DNA from: an uncultured Bacteroidales bacterium
GTDB taxonomy: Bacteria; Bacteroidota; Bacteroidia; Bacteroidales; FEN-979
NCBI GenBank assembly: GCA_903929315.1
Contig: CAIYUC010000137.1
Coordinates: 1 to 43,306 of the forward strand
Reading direction: 5' to 3'
DNA length: 43,306 nucleotides
In this document: positions 8,717 through 16,982 of the stretch, piece after piece
Position numbering within the stretch: the stretch's first letter is position 1
How the letters are laid out: the number at the start of each line of letters is the position of its first letter
Program-made: the position numbers and the translations under genes
The notes under the pieces: model-generated
Told to the model about the DNA's origin: nothing
Database searches by the model: none
The model's input: only the letters and a program-made list of their open reading frames with translations

Positions 8717-9454
8717 TTATTTTTTCGATTTCCTGAACCACATATACCAGGTGACTGAATAAAGGTCAGGATCTGCTTTTCTTACCATTTTTTCTGCATC
8801 ACCGGTTGATTTTGGGCTTGGGATCATGACATCCTGTCCCGGCATCCAGTTAGCAGGAGTCAGAACCTTATTATCATCGGTGGTCTGAAGAGCAACCAGG
8901 GTTCTTTTTATTTCATCGAGATTCCGGCCAACATTAAATGGATAGAAAAATATCGCACGGATCCTGTCGCCCGGATCAATAATAAAAACGCCCCTGACAT
9001 CCCGTGTGGTACTTGCATAGGAATGGATCATTCCATATTTCCTGGAAATCTCAAGGGTATTATCGGAAACAATGGGGAATTTGATCTTTACAGGACCTCT
9101 GCCTTTGTAATTGATCGATTCCATTGATTTTACCCATTCCAGATGACTATTCAACCCATCCGTCGAAATTGCCACTAACCTGGTATTCAGCTTCTCAAAA
9201 TCTTCCTGCAATGCAGCTAATTCAAGAAATTCCGAACTGCAGACCGGGGTAAAGTCGCCCGGATGACTGAAAAGGATCTTCCATTTCATATAATAATCGG
9301 AAGGAAAATTTATTTTCCCCATGGTGGATTCAGCAGTAAACTCTGGCGCCATCTCCCCTATCAAGGGGATCCGCATATCCTTATTTTCCTGCGACCATAA
9401 CTGTGCAGAAGCAAACAGGAAAAAGATTGCAAAATAAATTTGTATTTTCATCAT
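8717..9454 (-). CDS. Exported 1-Cys peroxiredoxin (Prx6/AhpC-TSA family)
   Basis: 245 residues from the ATG at 9454 (MMKIQ; the next codon is also ATG). The open frame extends 20 codons further upstream but through AT-rich, unlikely coding sequence. The peroxidatic site is HPGDFTPVCSSEF with Cys72, the only Cys in the protein, so it is a 1-Cys type. The C-terminal dimerisation domain with NVGRNLDEI and TPANWMPGQDV motifs fits the Prx6 group, which reduces hydrogen peroxide and organic peroxides. An N-terminal signal peptide (about 1-22, ending WSQ) predicts export to the periplasm, whereas Prx6 proteins are usually cytosolic. With no resolving Cys, an external thiol partner is needed; none is encoded nearby. 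Confidence 0.85.
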   Translation of the reverse strand: MMKIQIYFAIFFLFASAQLWSQENKDMRIPLIGEMAPEFTAESTMGKINFPSDYYMKWKILFSHPGDFTPVCSSEFLELAALQEDFEKLNTRLVAISTDGLNSHLEWVKSMESINYKGRGPVKIKFPIVSDNTLEISRKYGMIHSYASTTRDVRGVFIIDPGDRIRAIFFYPFNVGRNLDEIKRTLVALQTTDDNKVLTPANWMPGQDVMIPSPKSTGDAEKMVRKADPDLYSVTWYMWFRKSKK

Positions 9455-9586
9455 GACTTTATTTTTATTTAGTTTAATTAAATGCAAATGTAAGACAATT
9501 TTATTTAATTGCAAATAAAAGTTTTTATTACAAAACGATATGCCGGCTATGGCTTTATTTGAGGTGCTGGAGCGATAAAAACTTTT

Positions 9587-9660
9587 ACCGCTAAGACGCC
9601 AGGACGTAAAAAAAATTCAAATTTTTTGTATTACCTTTTCAGTTCTGAACGGATTAATGA
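9587..9660 (+). repeat. Conserved leader repeat of the GxxExxY gene
   Basis: About 74 bases starting ACCGCTAAGACGCCAGGACG and ending CTGAACGGATTAATGA, overlapping the start codon of the GxxExxY gene. A second copy, with the same start and end blocks, is at 26823-26893 without an intact gene. The repeated unit therefore includes the translation start of the gene, which suggests that leader and gene move or duplicate together. Confidence 0.7.
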
Positions 9661-10070
9661 AAAGAGTTTATTCTGATAACTTTGGGAATATGACAGAAAA
9701 TGAAATTGCAAATAAAATAGTTGGATTCGCTCTTGAGGTGCATAGAGCCTTAGGCCTCGGATTATTGGAAAGTGCTTATAAAGAATGCCTTGCATTTAAA
9801 CTTAAACATTCCGGGTTAAATATTCAAAAGGAAAAACCAATGCCTTTGATTTTCGAAGAAGTTAAGCTTGAATGCGGTTACCGAATTGATATTTTAGTAG
9901 AAAGCAAAGTGGTTATAGAAATTAAAAGTGTTGAAGGATTGAATGATGTTCATCTTGCTCAAATCCTTACGTACATGAAACTAGGAAATTATAAACTTGG
10001 TTTACTTATTAATTTTAATGTATCCTTGCTAAAGAATGGGATTAAAAGAGTAATAAACGGATACTTATAA
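9657..10070 (+). CDS. GxxExxY family protein (PD-(D/E)XK superfamily)
   Basis: 137 residues. The family signature is clear: G35-LL-E38-SA-Y41 in a helix-rich N-terminal half, then a nuclease-type core with D78 (YRIDILV) and E88-I-K90 (VVIEIKS), the D...ExK arrangement of the PD-(D/E)XK fold. Start taken at 9657 (MKRVYSD); the ATG at 9690 (MTENEIA) is an alternative that many family members would support. The family is often multi-copy in Bacteroidota genomes and has no firmly established biological role; nuclease activity is predicted from the fold. It stands alone between a family leader repeat and a palindromic repeat, with no partner gene, which looks like a self-contained cassette. Confidence 0.85.
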   Translation: MKRVYSDNFGNMTENEIANKIVGFALEVHRALGLGLLESAYKECLAFKLKHSGLNIQKEKPMPLIFEEVKLECGYRIDILVESKVVIEIKSVEGLNDVHLAQILTYMKLGNYKLGLLINFNVSLLKNGIKRVINGYL

Positions 10071-10076
10071 AACAAA

Positions 10077-10167
10077 TAACCACAATGATCACAACGCTTT
10101 ACACCAAGTCCACAATGAATATTTTCTTAGTGACCATTGTGTAAACATGGTGAATTCATTGTGGTTA
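10077..10167. repeat. Palindromic intergenic repeat, copy A
   Basis: A 91-base unit with perfect 12-bp terminal inverted repeats, TAACCACAATGA (10077-10088) and its complement (10156-10167), and further internal CACAATG/CATTGTG pairs, so the whole unit can fold into a long imperfect hairpin. It begins 6 nt after the GxxExxY stop codon. The copy at 30711-30800 matches it over its full length at roughly 80 percent by eye. Confidence 0.8.
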
Positions 10168-10247
10168 AATAAATAGTTGACATTTTCAGCTTTTCTGCTA
10201 AGCTATTTTTCCTATAAGCACATCAAAATAAGATTTAGCCGAATAAC

Positions 10248-10277
10248 TTGCAGGTTCAATAAAAAGTATTATCTTTG
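10248..10277 (+). promoter_or_regulatory. Bacteroidota-type promoter of rimP-nusA-infB
   Basis: TTG at 10248-10250 is followed after 19 nt by TATCTTTG (10270-10277), matching the TTTG-N19-TAnnTTTG consensus of this phylum's primary sigma factor. Transcription would begin near 10283, giving a leader of about 80 nt before the rimP ATG. Confidence 0.7.
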
Positions 10278-10319
10278 CAACGCTAATTACACTCGTTACA
10301 TTACAGTTGAAGAAATTTT

Positions 10320-10347
10320 GAGGGGACCAGAAGTCCCCTCTTTTATT
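10320..10347 (+). terminator. Terminator-like leader hairpin upstream of rimP (possible attenuator)
   Basis: GAGGGGAC (10320-10327) pairs perfectly with GTCCCCTC (10333-10340) around the loop CAGAA, followed by TTTTATT. It lies downstream of the promoter at 10248 and only 16 nt upstream of the rimP ATG, so it sits inside the mRNA leader. It cannot serve an upstream gene, because the promoter lies between. A role in controlling read-through into the nusA operon is inference. Confidence 0.7.
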
Positions 10348-10362
10348 GATAACATCGGCGGA

Positions 10363-10818
10363 ATGACGGATAAAGAAAATATCAGGAAAATAATGGAGGA
10401 ACTATTGGTTAGCACTGATAAGTTCCTGGTTGATATTTTGATCCAGCCGGCAAACAGGATTTCTGTCTTCGTTGACGGCGACCATGGAGTAAGCATCGAC
10501 GATTGCCGGAAAATCAGTCGTTCCCTGGAAGAAAGGCTTAACGAGGAGATTGAGGATTTTGAGCTCAACGTTTCTTCACCCGGTCTCGACCGGCCATTAA
10601 AACTGTTACGACAATACAAAAAAAATATCGGAAGGGGAATGGAAATCATCACCGTCAGCGGAGAAAAGATTGAAGGAATCCTGTTAAGTGTTGTTGATTC
10701 AGGAGTGGAAATTATTTCCCCGGCGAAAGGAAAGAAAAAACAGGAAGAACAAAAAAATATTTCGCTTCTGTTCAAGGACATTAAAGTTGCGAAAATTAAA
10801 ATAGACTTTAGAAAATAA
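10363..10818 (+). CDS. rimP: Ribosome maturation factor RimP
   Basis: 151 residues from the ATG at 10363 (MTDKENIRKI), the usual RimP length. The frame stays open to 10177, but that extension covers the promoter and the leader hairpin and cannot be coding. The N-terminal domain has V.V..D...V..DDCRKISR..E..L motifs and the hallmark NVSSPGLDRPL; the C-terminal SH3-like domain follows, with a Lys-rich insert (KGKKKQEEQ). RimP assists late 30S subunit assembly in the cytoplasm. It is the first gene of the rimP-nusA-infB operon, 13 nt before nusA. Confidence 0.95.
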   Translation: MTDKENIRKIMEELLVSTDKFLVDILIQPANRISVFVDGDHGVSIDDCRKISRSLEERLNEEIEDFELNVSSPGLDRPLKLLRQYKKNIGRGMEIITVSGEKIEGILLSVVDSGVEIISPAKGKKKQEEQKNISLLFKDIKVAKIKIDFRK

Positions 10819-10831
10819 ATCCTACATAAAA

Positions 10832-12067
10832 ATGGAACACATCAATTTAGTTGAAACCTTTTCCGAATTCAAGGAATTCAAAAACATTGAACGGGAGACC
10901 ATGATGCGTATCCTCGAGGATGTCTTCAAACACATGCTTACGAAGAGGTATGGATCAGCGGATAATTTTGACATTATTGTCAACATTGACAAGGGTGATC
11001 TTGAAATATGGCGAAACCGTGTAATTGTTGACGATGGTGCAGTCGAAGATGAAAATGCCCAGATCGCGCTTTCGGATGCAATTAAAATTGAGCCGGATTT
11101 TGAGGTGGGAGAAGAGCTCTCTGAAGAAATCAAACTTGTTGACTTCGGCAGAAGGGAGATCCTCGCGATCCGTCAAAACCTGATCTCCAAGATCCAGGAA
11201 TTTGAGAAAGACAATATTTACAAGAAATACAAGGAAAAGATCGGAGAAATCGTCACTGGTGAGGTATACCAGGTCTGGAAGAAAGAGATCCTGGTGCTGG
11301 ATGATGAAGGCATCGAATTGTTGCTTCCGAAATCCGAGCAGATCCCTATAGATTTCTACCGGAAGGGAGACAATATAAGAGCGGTAGTATCCAAGGTTGA
11401 AATGAAGAACAATAATCCCGTGATCATTCTTTCACGCACTTCCCCGGTATTTCTCGAACGGCTTTTTGAATCCGAGGTACCGGAAGTATACGATGGGCTC
11501 ATCAGCATCAGGAACATCGTGAGGGTACCCGGTGAACGTGCCAAGATCGCCGTTGAATCATACGATGACCGGATAGATCCTGTAGGTGCTTGCGTCGGGA
11601 TGAAAGGATCGAGAATTCATGGGATCGTGAGAGAGTTGAAAAATGAGAACATCGACGTGATTAATTTTACAAATAATCCTTCTTTGTACATTCAGCGTGC
11701 ATTAAGTCCGGCAAAAGTATCCTCCATCATTATTGATGATGAAACAAAAAAAGCCGATGTTTATATGAAGCCTGACCAGGTCTCATTGGCCATTGGCAAA
11801 GGAGGGTTCAACATTAAGCTTGCGGGCAAGCTGACAGGGTTTGAGATCGATGTTTACCGTGATACGGATGTGGACAATGAAGATGTTGATCTTCAGGAAT
11901 TCTCTGATGAAATCGATCAGTGGATCATTGATGAAATGAAAGCCATTGGTTGTGATACGGCAAAAAGCATATTAAATATCGATATTAAAGAACTTGTAAA
12001 ACGAACAGACCTTGAAGAAGAGACTATCAATGAAGTGATTAGAATTTTAAAAGCAGAGTTTGAATAA
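10832..12067 (+). CDS. nusA: Transcription termination/antitermination factor NusA
   Basis: 411 residues. The N-terminal RNA-polymerase-binding domain (about 1-125) is followed by an S1 domain (about 130-200, GEIVTGEVYQVWKKEILV) and two KH domains (about 230-345) with the diagnostic DPVGACVGMKGSRI near residue 250 and SLAIGKGGFNIKLA in the second. The C-terminal 50 or so residues form a single helix-hairpin-helix-like segment; the longer C-terminal repeats of Escherichia coli NusA are absent, so the protein is shorter, as is usual in this phylum. NusA modulates pausing and termination. In several bacteria it controls its own operon, which is relevant to the terminator-like hairpin in the leader. 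Confidence 0.97.
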   Translation: MEHINLVETFSEFKEFKNIERETMMRILEDVFKHMLTKRYGSADNFDIIVNIDKGDLEIWRNRVIVDDGAVEDENAQIALSDAIKIEPDFEVGEELSEEIKLVDFGRREILAIRQNLISKIQEFEKDNIYKKYKEKIGEIVTGEVYQVWKKEILVLDDEGIELLLPKSEQIPIDFYRKGDNIRAVVSKVEMKNNNPVIILSRTSPVFLERLFESEVPEVYDGLISIRNIVRVPGERAKIAVESYDDRIDPVGACVGMKGSRIHGIVRELKNENIDVINFTNNPSLYIQRALSPAKVSSIIIDDETKKADVYMKPDQVSLAIGKGGFNIKLAGKLTGFEIDVYRDTDVDNEDVDLQEFSDEIDQWIIDEMKAIGCDTAKSILNIDIKELVKRTDLEEETINEVIRILKAEFE

Positions 12068-12118
12068 AAAATCCTAATTTTACCGTCCGCGATAAAAGAA
12101 GCGTCTGAGCCAACATCT

Positions 12119-15100
12119 ATGAGTGAAGCAACTGTAACAATACGGCTTAGTAAGGCAGCACGAGAATTTAACATTGGGGTTTCGACCATTGTGGACTTCC
12201 TCGAAAAAAGGGGATTTTCAGTAGGTAAAGACCCGAATACAAAATTATCACAGGAAATCTATGCCCTTCTGATGAAGGAATTTGCGACTGAAAAGCATGT
12301 TAAGGAAGAAGCTCAGAAAATCGGGTTGCAATTTACCCAGCATGAAACGATAACGATCGAAGACAAACGTATTGCGGTAAAAGACAGGGAAAAGGAACTG
12401 GATGAACTTTTCATTAAAAATGTCTCTATCGAGTATGATAAAAAACCATTTGAAACACCTAAGATCCCGAAAGAACCGGTAGTTAAAGAGGCACCCGGGG
12501 AGAAAAAGAAAACAGCAGAACAACAAGTTCCTGACAAACAACCTGAACTTGTTAAAAAAACTGAGAAGAAGGGCGTAAAGGAAGTAAAGGAAGAAAAAGC
12601 AACACAGAAAGTTGAAATCCATGAAGTTTCTGAAAAACAGAAAGAACCTGCAAAGACCAAATCCGGAAAAGCTACTAAAAAAGGTGATCTTGGTAAGGAA
12701 GAAGAAGCTGAGCATCCGTCTGCAGGGATTATAACAGAACCTGAAGGGAAAGAGGCCAGGCCTAAAGCGGATATTAAGATTGTCGGGAAGCTTGACCTCA
12801 AGTCGCTCGATAAAAAACCAAAAAAGAAAACCAGGGGCAAAGAAGCCGTTGAACAAATTGAAGAAAAGACAGAATCCTCTGAGGAATCAGGGATCCTCAT
12901 AGCAGAACCGGCGGAAATAGAAGAAATTCTTTCGGCTATTGAGCCTGAAGAGATCGTGGTCCTGCCTGAAGAATTACCGGAAGAGGATAACTTTATCAGA
13001 ACGCAGCGGATCATCCTGGAAGGACCAACAATTCTGGGGTCAATTAAACTTCCGGAGCCAAAAAAGTTTGAAAAGAAAAAACCTGTTGCCTCTTCCTCTG
13101 ATGAAACGCTCAAAGGGAAAAAGAAAAAGCGGAAAAGGATTAGAAAGCAACCGGGTACTGGTGAAGCTGGTACGGTGGAACCCCGGACTGAACATACACG
13201 GCCAAAATTCAGGGAAAAGAAAATTCATAGAGAGATACTTAAACCTGAACTTACAGCAGAAGATATCGCGCGTCAGATCAAGGAAACTTTGGCACGACTC
13301 GGTCCGGTTGGAAAATCAAAAGCTTCAAAATATCGTCGTCTGAAACGTGAACTGGTCAGCCAGCAGTTACTGCAGGAACAGGAGAAAATTGAAGAAGGTA
13401 AAAAAGTCATTCAGGTCACGGAATTCGTCACTGCAAATGAACTTGCTACCATGATGAACGTTCCTGTTACAGATATCATATCAACATGTATGTCACTTGG
13501 ACTTTTTGTATCGATCAATCAACGCCTTGATGCTGAAACTTTGACACTTGTTGCTGATGAATTCGGATACAAAGTTGAATTTGTAAGCGTAGAAGTACAG
13601 GAAGCTATCTCGATGCGTGAGGAAGAAGATAATCCGGAAGATCTCCTTTTTCGTGCACCGATTGTTACTGTGATGGGACATGTAGATCATGGTAAAACCA
13701 AATTACTGGATTATATCCGGAAAACCAACGTTGTAGCCGGGGAAGCCGGTGGTATCACCCAGCATATTGGTGCATACGAGGTACGACTGGAAAATGAAAA
13801 AACCATTACCTTCCTTGATACACCGGGTCACGAAGCTTTCACCGCAATGCGTGCCAGGGGCGCTAAAGTTACGGATGTAGCTATTATTGTCATTGCTGCC
13901 GATGACAGTGTTATGCCGCAAACCAGGGAAGCAATTAACCACGCTTTGGCTGCACAGGTACCCATCGTTTTTGCCATAAATAAAATTGATAAACCCAATT
14001 CAAACCCGGAAAAAGTTAAAGAAGAATTATCCAAGTTGAATATTCTTGTGGAAGACTGGGGCGGAAATTATCAATCGCAGGAAATATCAGCAAAAACCGG
14101 ATTAAATGTCAATGTTCTTCTCGATAAAGTACTTTTGGAAGCAGAAATGCTAAACCTTAAAGCCAATCCTGACCGTCCTGCCTTAGGAACGGTTATAGAA
14201 TCCTCTCTTGATAAAGGCCGGGGTTATGTAGCAAAACTTCTTGTGCAAAATGGCACGCTTCACATTGGAGATATCGTACTTGCAGGATCCACTTATGGAA
14301 GAGTAAAAGCCATGTACAATGAACGAAATCAACCGATCAAAGAAGCAGTGCCTTCTTCTCCCCTGTTGATGCTTGGTTTGAACGGAGCCCCACAGGCAGG
14401 TGATGTTTTCAATGTAATGATAGATGAAAAAGAAGTGAAGACCATTGCAAATAAACGTCTGCAATTGCAGCGTGAGCAAGGTATCCGTACCCAGAAGCAC
14501 ATCACATTGGATGAGATCGGACGACGTATTGCGATTGGAGATTTCAAGGAACTTAATATCATCGTTAAAGGGGATGTTGATGGTTCGGTCGAAGCTCTTT
14601 CTGATTCATTACTGAAATTATCCACTCAACAGGTGGTGGTAAATGTCATTCACAAATCCGTCGGACAAATAACCGAATCTGATGTGTTGCTTGCATCCGC
14701 TTCAAATGCTATCATTATCGGGTTCCAGGTACGTCCTTCCGTTAGTGCAAGGAAACTTGCAGAGCAGGAACAGATCGATATCCGGTTATATTCCATCATT
14801 TATAATGCAATTGAGGAAATCAAAGCTGCCATAGAAGGTATGTTATCACCCGAAATTGAAGAAAAAATCACCTGTAACCTCGAAGTCCGCGAAGTCTTTA
14901 AAATCACCAAGGTAGGAACTGTGGCCGGTTGTTATGTTCTGGACGGAAAAATTATAAGGAATACTAAAATCCGGTTAATCCGTGATGGTATAGTAGTTTA
15001 TACCGGCTCCCTGGGATCGCTTAAAAGATTTAAGGACGATGTGAAGGAAGTCCTGGTAGGCTATGAATGTGGCCTGAATATTGAGAATTTCAATGATATG

Positions 15101-15157
15101 AAGATTGGTGATATCATTGAGGGATACGAGCAAATAGAAGTAAAAAGAAAATTATAA
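12119..15157 (+). CDS. infB: Translation initiation factor IF-2
   Basis: 1012 residues. The N-terminal domain (about 1-60, a winged-helix-like IF2N) is followed by a long Lys/Glu/Pro-rich linker to about residue 400, a second IF2N-like segment, then the GTPase domain: G1 GHVDHGKT at 520-527, G3 DTPGHEAF at 567-574, G4 NKID at 621-624 and G5 SAKTG. Domains II to IV complete the usual C-terminus. IF-2 positions initiator tRNA on the 30S subunit and promotes subunit joining. It starts 51 nt after nusA. The charged linker makes long open frames on the opposite strand that are not genes. Its stop overlaps the stop of purA on the other strand. Confidence 0.97.
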   Translation: MSEATVTIRLSKAAREFNIGVSTIVDFLEKRGFSVGKDPNTKLSQEIYALLMKEFATEKHVKEEAQKIGLQFTQHETITIEDKRIAVKDREKELDELFIKNVSIEYDKKPFETPKIPKEPVVKEAPGEKKKTAEQQVPDKQPELVKKTEKKGVKEVKEEKATQKVEIHEVSEKQKEPAKTKSGKATKKGDLGKEEEAEHPSAGIITEPEGKEARPKADIKIVGKLDLKSLDKKPKKKTRGKEAVEQIEEKTESSEESGILIAEPAEIEEILSAIEPEEIVVLPEELPEEDNFIRTQRIILEGPTILGSIKLPEPKKFEKKKPVASSSDETLKGKKKKRKRIRKQPGTGEAGTVEPRTEHTRPKFREKKIHREILKPELTAEDIARQIKETLARLGPVGKSKASKYRRLKRELVSQQLLQEQEKIEEGKKVIQVTEFVTANELATMMNVPVTDIISTCMSLGLFVSINQRLDAETLTLVADEFGYKVEFVSVEVQEAISMREEEDNPEDLLFRAPIVTVMGHVDHGKTKLLDYIRKTNVVAGEAGGITQHIGAYEVRLENEKTITFLDTPGHEAFTAMRARGAKVTDVAIIVIAADDSVMPQTREAINHALAAQVPIVFAINKIDKPNSNPEKVKEELSKLNILVEDWGGNYQSQEISAKTGLNVNVLLDKVLLEAEMLNLKANPDRPALGTVIESSLDKGRGYVAKLLVQNGTLHIGDIVLAGSTYGRVKAMYNERNQPIKEAVPSSPLLMLGLNGAPQAGDVFNVMIDEKEVKTIANKRLQLQREQGIRTQKHITLDEIGRRIAIGDFKELNIIVKGDVDGSVEALSDSLLKLSTQQVVVNVIHKSVGQITESDVLLASASNAIIIGFQVRPSVSARKLAEQEQIDIRLYSIIYNAIEEIKAAIEGMLSPEIEEKITCNLEVREVFKITKVGTVAGCYVLDGKIIRNTKIRLIRDGIVVYTGSLGSLKRFKDDVKEVLVGYECGLNIENFNDMKIGDIIEGYEQIEVKRKL

Positions 15158-16450
15158 AACCTGCTTTTTCAGGGTTTGAGTCCTGTCGGGTCCGATCGAG
15201 ACAATATCAATAGGCAGTCCCAGAGCATCTTCAATATAATTCAAATAGGTAGTTAATTCCTGTGGGATTTCAGTAAAAGATTCTATATCCCTGAGTGGCT
15301 TCTGCCACCCGTCCAGATTAGCGTAAACAGGTTCCAGCGTTTCAGAGGAGAGGTCAAAGGGGAAACTTGCCGTTATTTTATTTTTTTCCTTATAATGGGT
15401 GCAAATCTTTATTGTTTCAAAAGAGCTCAGGACATCTGCTTTCATCATGATCAAACTGTCCACGCCATTGAGCATGATCGAATATTTCAATGCAGGCAGA
15501 TCCAACCAACCGCAACGCCTGGGTCTCCCCGTGGTAGAACCAAATTCCCGTCCACTGTTCCGGATCGCTTCACCGGTTTCATCGCAAAGCTCGGTCGGAA
15601 AAGGACCTGCTCCTACACGGGTGCAGTAAGACTTGAATATCCCGAAGATTTTACCGATCCTGTGTGGTGAAATCCCCAGACCTGCACATACTCCTGCTGA
15701 AATTGTAGTCGACGAAGTTACATATGGATAGGAGCCAAAATCCACATCGAGCATTGATCCCTGGGCACCTTCGGCAAGTATTGATTTGCCTTCATCCAGA
15801 CTTTTGTTAAGGTATTCTTCACTGTCGATCAGTGCATAGCTTTTCAATTCATTGATTGAATCAAACCACTTTTGCTCATAAACATCGAACGGAAGCTCTT
15901 CAATACATTGTTCTGCAAGCTTGAAACCATAACAACCCAGAATTTCCCCGTGGCTTTTTTTTAATTGATGGTATTTCTCTGTAAAATCACCGGAGGCTAT
16001 AATACCCATCCGGAGACCATTCCTTCCTGCTTTATCCGTGTATGTCGGTCCGATTCCTTTCAAGGTTGAACCGATCTTGGTTTGACCCTTTAAGGATTCA
16101 TAGGCCATGTCTAAAACCCGGTGTGTCGGCAGAATGAGGTGCGCTCTTTTGGAAATCAAAAGATTTTCCTCCGGCCGGATGCCGGAATCCTTCAGTTGCT
16201 GAATTTCTTTCATCAGGTTGAACGGGTCAATGATAACCCCGTTCCCGATAACATTTATGGTCTTTGGATGAAAGATACCAGAGGGAATAGTGTGAAGAAT
16301 GAATTTTTTATTGTCGAATTCAACAGTATGTCCGGCGTTAGGACCTCCCTGAAATCGCGCTACAATATCATACTGAGGGGCGAAAACATCAACAATTTTA
16401 CCTTTCCCTTCATCTCCCCATTGCAATCCAAGAATGACATCAACCTTCAT
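15152..16450 (-). CDS. purA: Adenylosuccinate synthetase
   Basis: 432 residues, normal length. Signature motifs: GDEGKGK near residue 13, GGPNAGHT, the [10 protein letters not shown] block, [19 protein letters not shown], and [12 protein letters not shown]. It converts IMP, aspartate and GTP to adenylosuccinate, the first committed step to AMP. It lies 12 nt downstream of fur on the same strand, so the two are probably co-transcribed. It is convergent with infB and the stop codons overlap in the 6-base palindrome TTATAA (15152-15157); no terminator hairpin is visible between them. Confidence 0.97.
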   Translation of the reverse strand: MKVDVILGLQWGDEGKGKIVDVFAPQYDIVARFQGGPNAGHTVEFDNKKFILHTIPSGIFHPKTINVIGNGVIIDPFNLMKEIQQLKDSGIRPEENLLISKRAHLILPTHRVLDMAYESLKGQTKIGSTLKGIGPTYTDKAGRNGLRMGIIASGDFTEKYHQLKKSHGEILGCYGFKLAEQCIEELPFDVYEQKWFDSINELKSYALIDSEEYLNKSLDEGKSILAEGAQGSMLDVDFGSYPYVTSSTTISAGVCAGLGISPHRIGKIFGIFKSYCTRVGAGPFPTELCDETGEAIRNSGREFGSTTGRPRRCGWLDLPALKYSIMLNGVDSLIMMKADVLSSFETIKICTHYKEKNKITASFPFDLSSETLEPVYANLDGWQKPLRDIESFTEIPQELTTYLNYIEDALGLPIDIVSIGPDRTQTLKKQVL

Positions 16451-16462
16451 GAAAAGAGGATT

Positions 16463-16912
16463 TTACTTCCGTTTCGAATTTCCATAGAAGGTAAGTGAAT
16501 AATGAGAGATATCTACATTAAATAAATTTTCAACATGGAGTCGGATGTCCTCAATCTTTGCGTCATAAAACTCAAGAGCTTCACCCGTATCTTCGAAAAT
16601 AAAATGATCGTGTTGCTTTAGAAGCATTGCCTTTTCAAACTGAGCATAGTTAGTACCAAACTGATGTTTTGTTACTAAACCACAATCCAGCAGCAACTCT
16701 ATCGTATTATATAAAGTAGCCCGGCTTACGCGGTACTTATGATTTTTCATTCTGATATAAAGTGTTTCTATATCAAAATGTCCATCCGTAGTAAAAATTT
16801 CCTTAAGAATCGTATACCTTTCCGGAGTTTTCCTATGAGCGTGTCTTTCGAGGTATTCTGTAAAGATTCTCTTGACATTTTCAAAAGTATCTTCTGCATT
16901 TTTCTTTGTCAT
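16463..16912 (-). CDS. Fur-family transcriptional regulator lacking the structural zinc cysteines
   Basis: 149 residues. The winged-helix half is typical (RKTPERYTILKEIF, TDGHFDIETLY, VSRATLYNTIELL). The dimerisation half keeps HDH (101-103) and E114, but the usual CxxC following it is replaced (HFIFEDTGEALEF) and the C-terminal CxxC pair is also absent; C77 is the only Cys. So the structural Zn(Cys)4 site of Fur, PerR and Zur is missing, though regulatory metal ligands (His and Glu) may remain. Metal specificity cannot be told from sequence. It lies between relA/spoT (70 nt upstream) and purA. An inverted repeat in the upstream gap is a candidate operator, suggesting autoregulation. Confidence 0.88.
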   Translation of the reverse strand: MTKKNAEDTFENVKRIFTEYLERHAHRKTPERYTILKEIFTTDGHFDIETLYIRMKNHKYRVSRATLYNTIELLLDCGLVTKHQFGTNYAQFEKAMLLKQHDHFIFEDTGEALEFYDAKIEDIRLHVENLFNVDISHYSLTFYGNSKRK

Positions 16913-16943
16913 GACGAAAAAATTTGCGTAAAGATAAGCATAT

Positions 16944-16970
16944 TATTTATATTTAGAACCGATATAAATA
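16944..16970. promoter_or_regulatory. Candidate Fur-family operator (9-9-9 inverted repeat)
   Basis: TATTTATAT (16944-16952) and its perfect complement ATATAAATA (16962-16970) are separated by TTAGAACCG. The repeat lies 32-58 nt upstream of the fur-family start codon on the - strand, where a promoter or operator would be. A - strand TATCTTTA box lies between it and the start codon. An AT-only stem without a T tract does not look like a terminator for relA/spoT. Confidence 0.45.
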
Positions 16971-16982
16971 GAATTTTTTAAA

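Noticed and set aside
10077-10167. Palindromic repeats as a CRISPR array
   Set aside because: The repeats occur singly and far apart, without regular spacing, and no cas gene is present.
10168-10247. Weak hairpin AGCTT/AAGCT upstream of the rimP promoter
   Set aside because: The stem is only 5 bp, so it does not support a terminator call.
10177-10362. Upstream extension of rimP
   Set aside because: This stretch is in frame with rimP but contains the promoter and the leader hairpin; the RimP family starts near the ATG at 10363.
12248-13113. Long open frames on the - strand inside infB
   Set aside because: They result from the Lys/Glu-rich linker of IF-2 read in reverse and give Phe/Ser-rich low-complexity protein.
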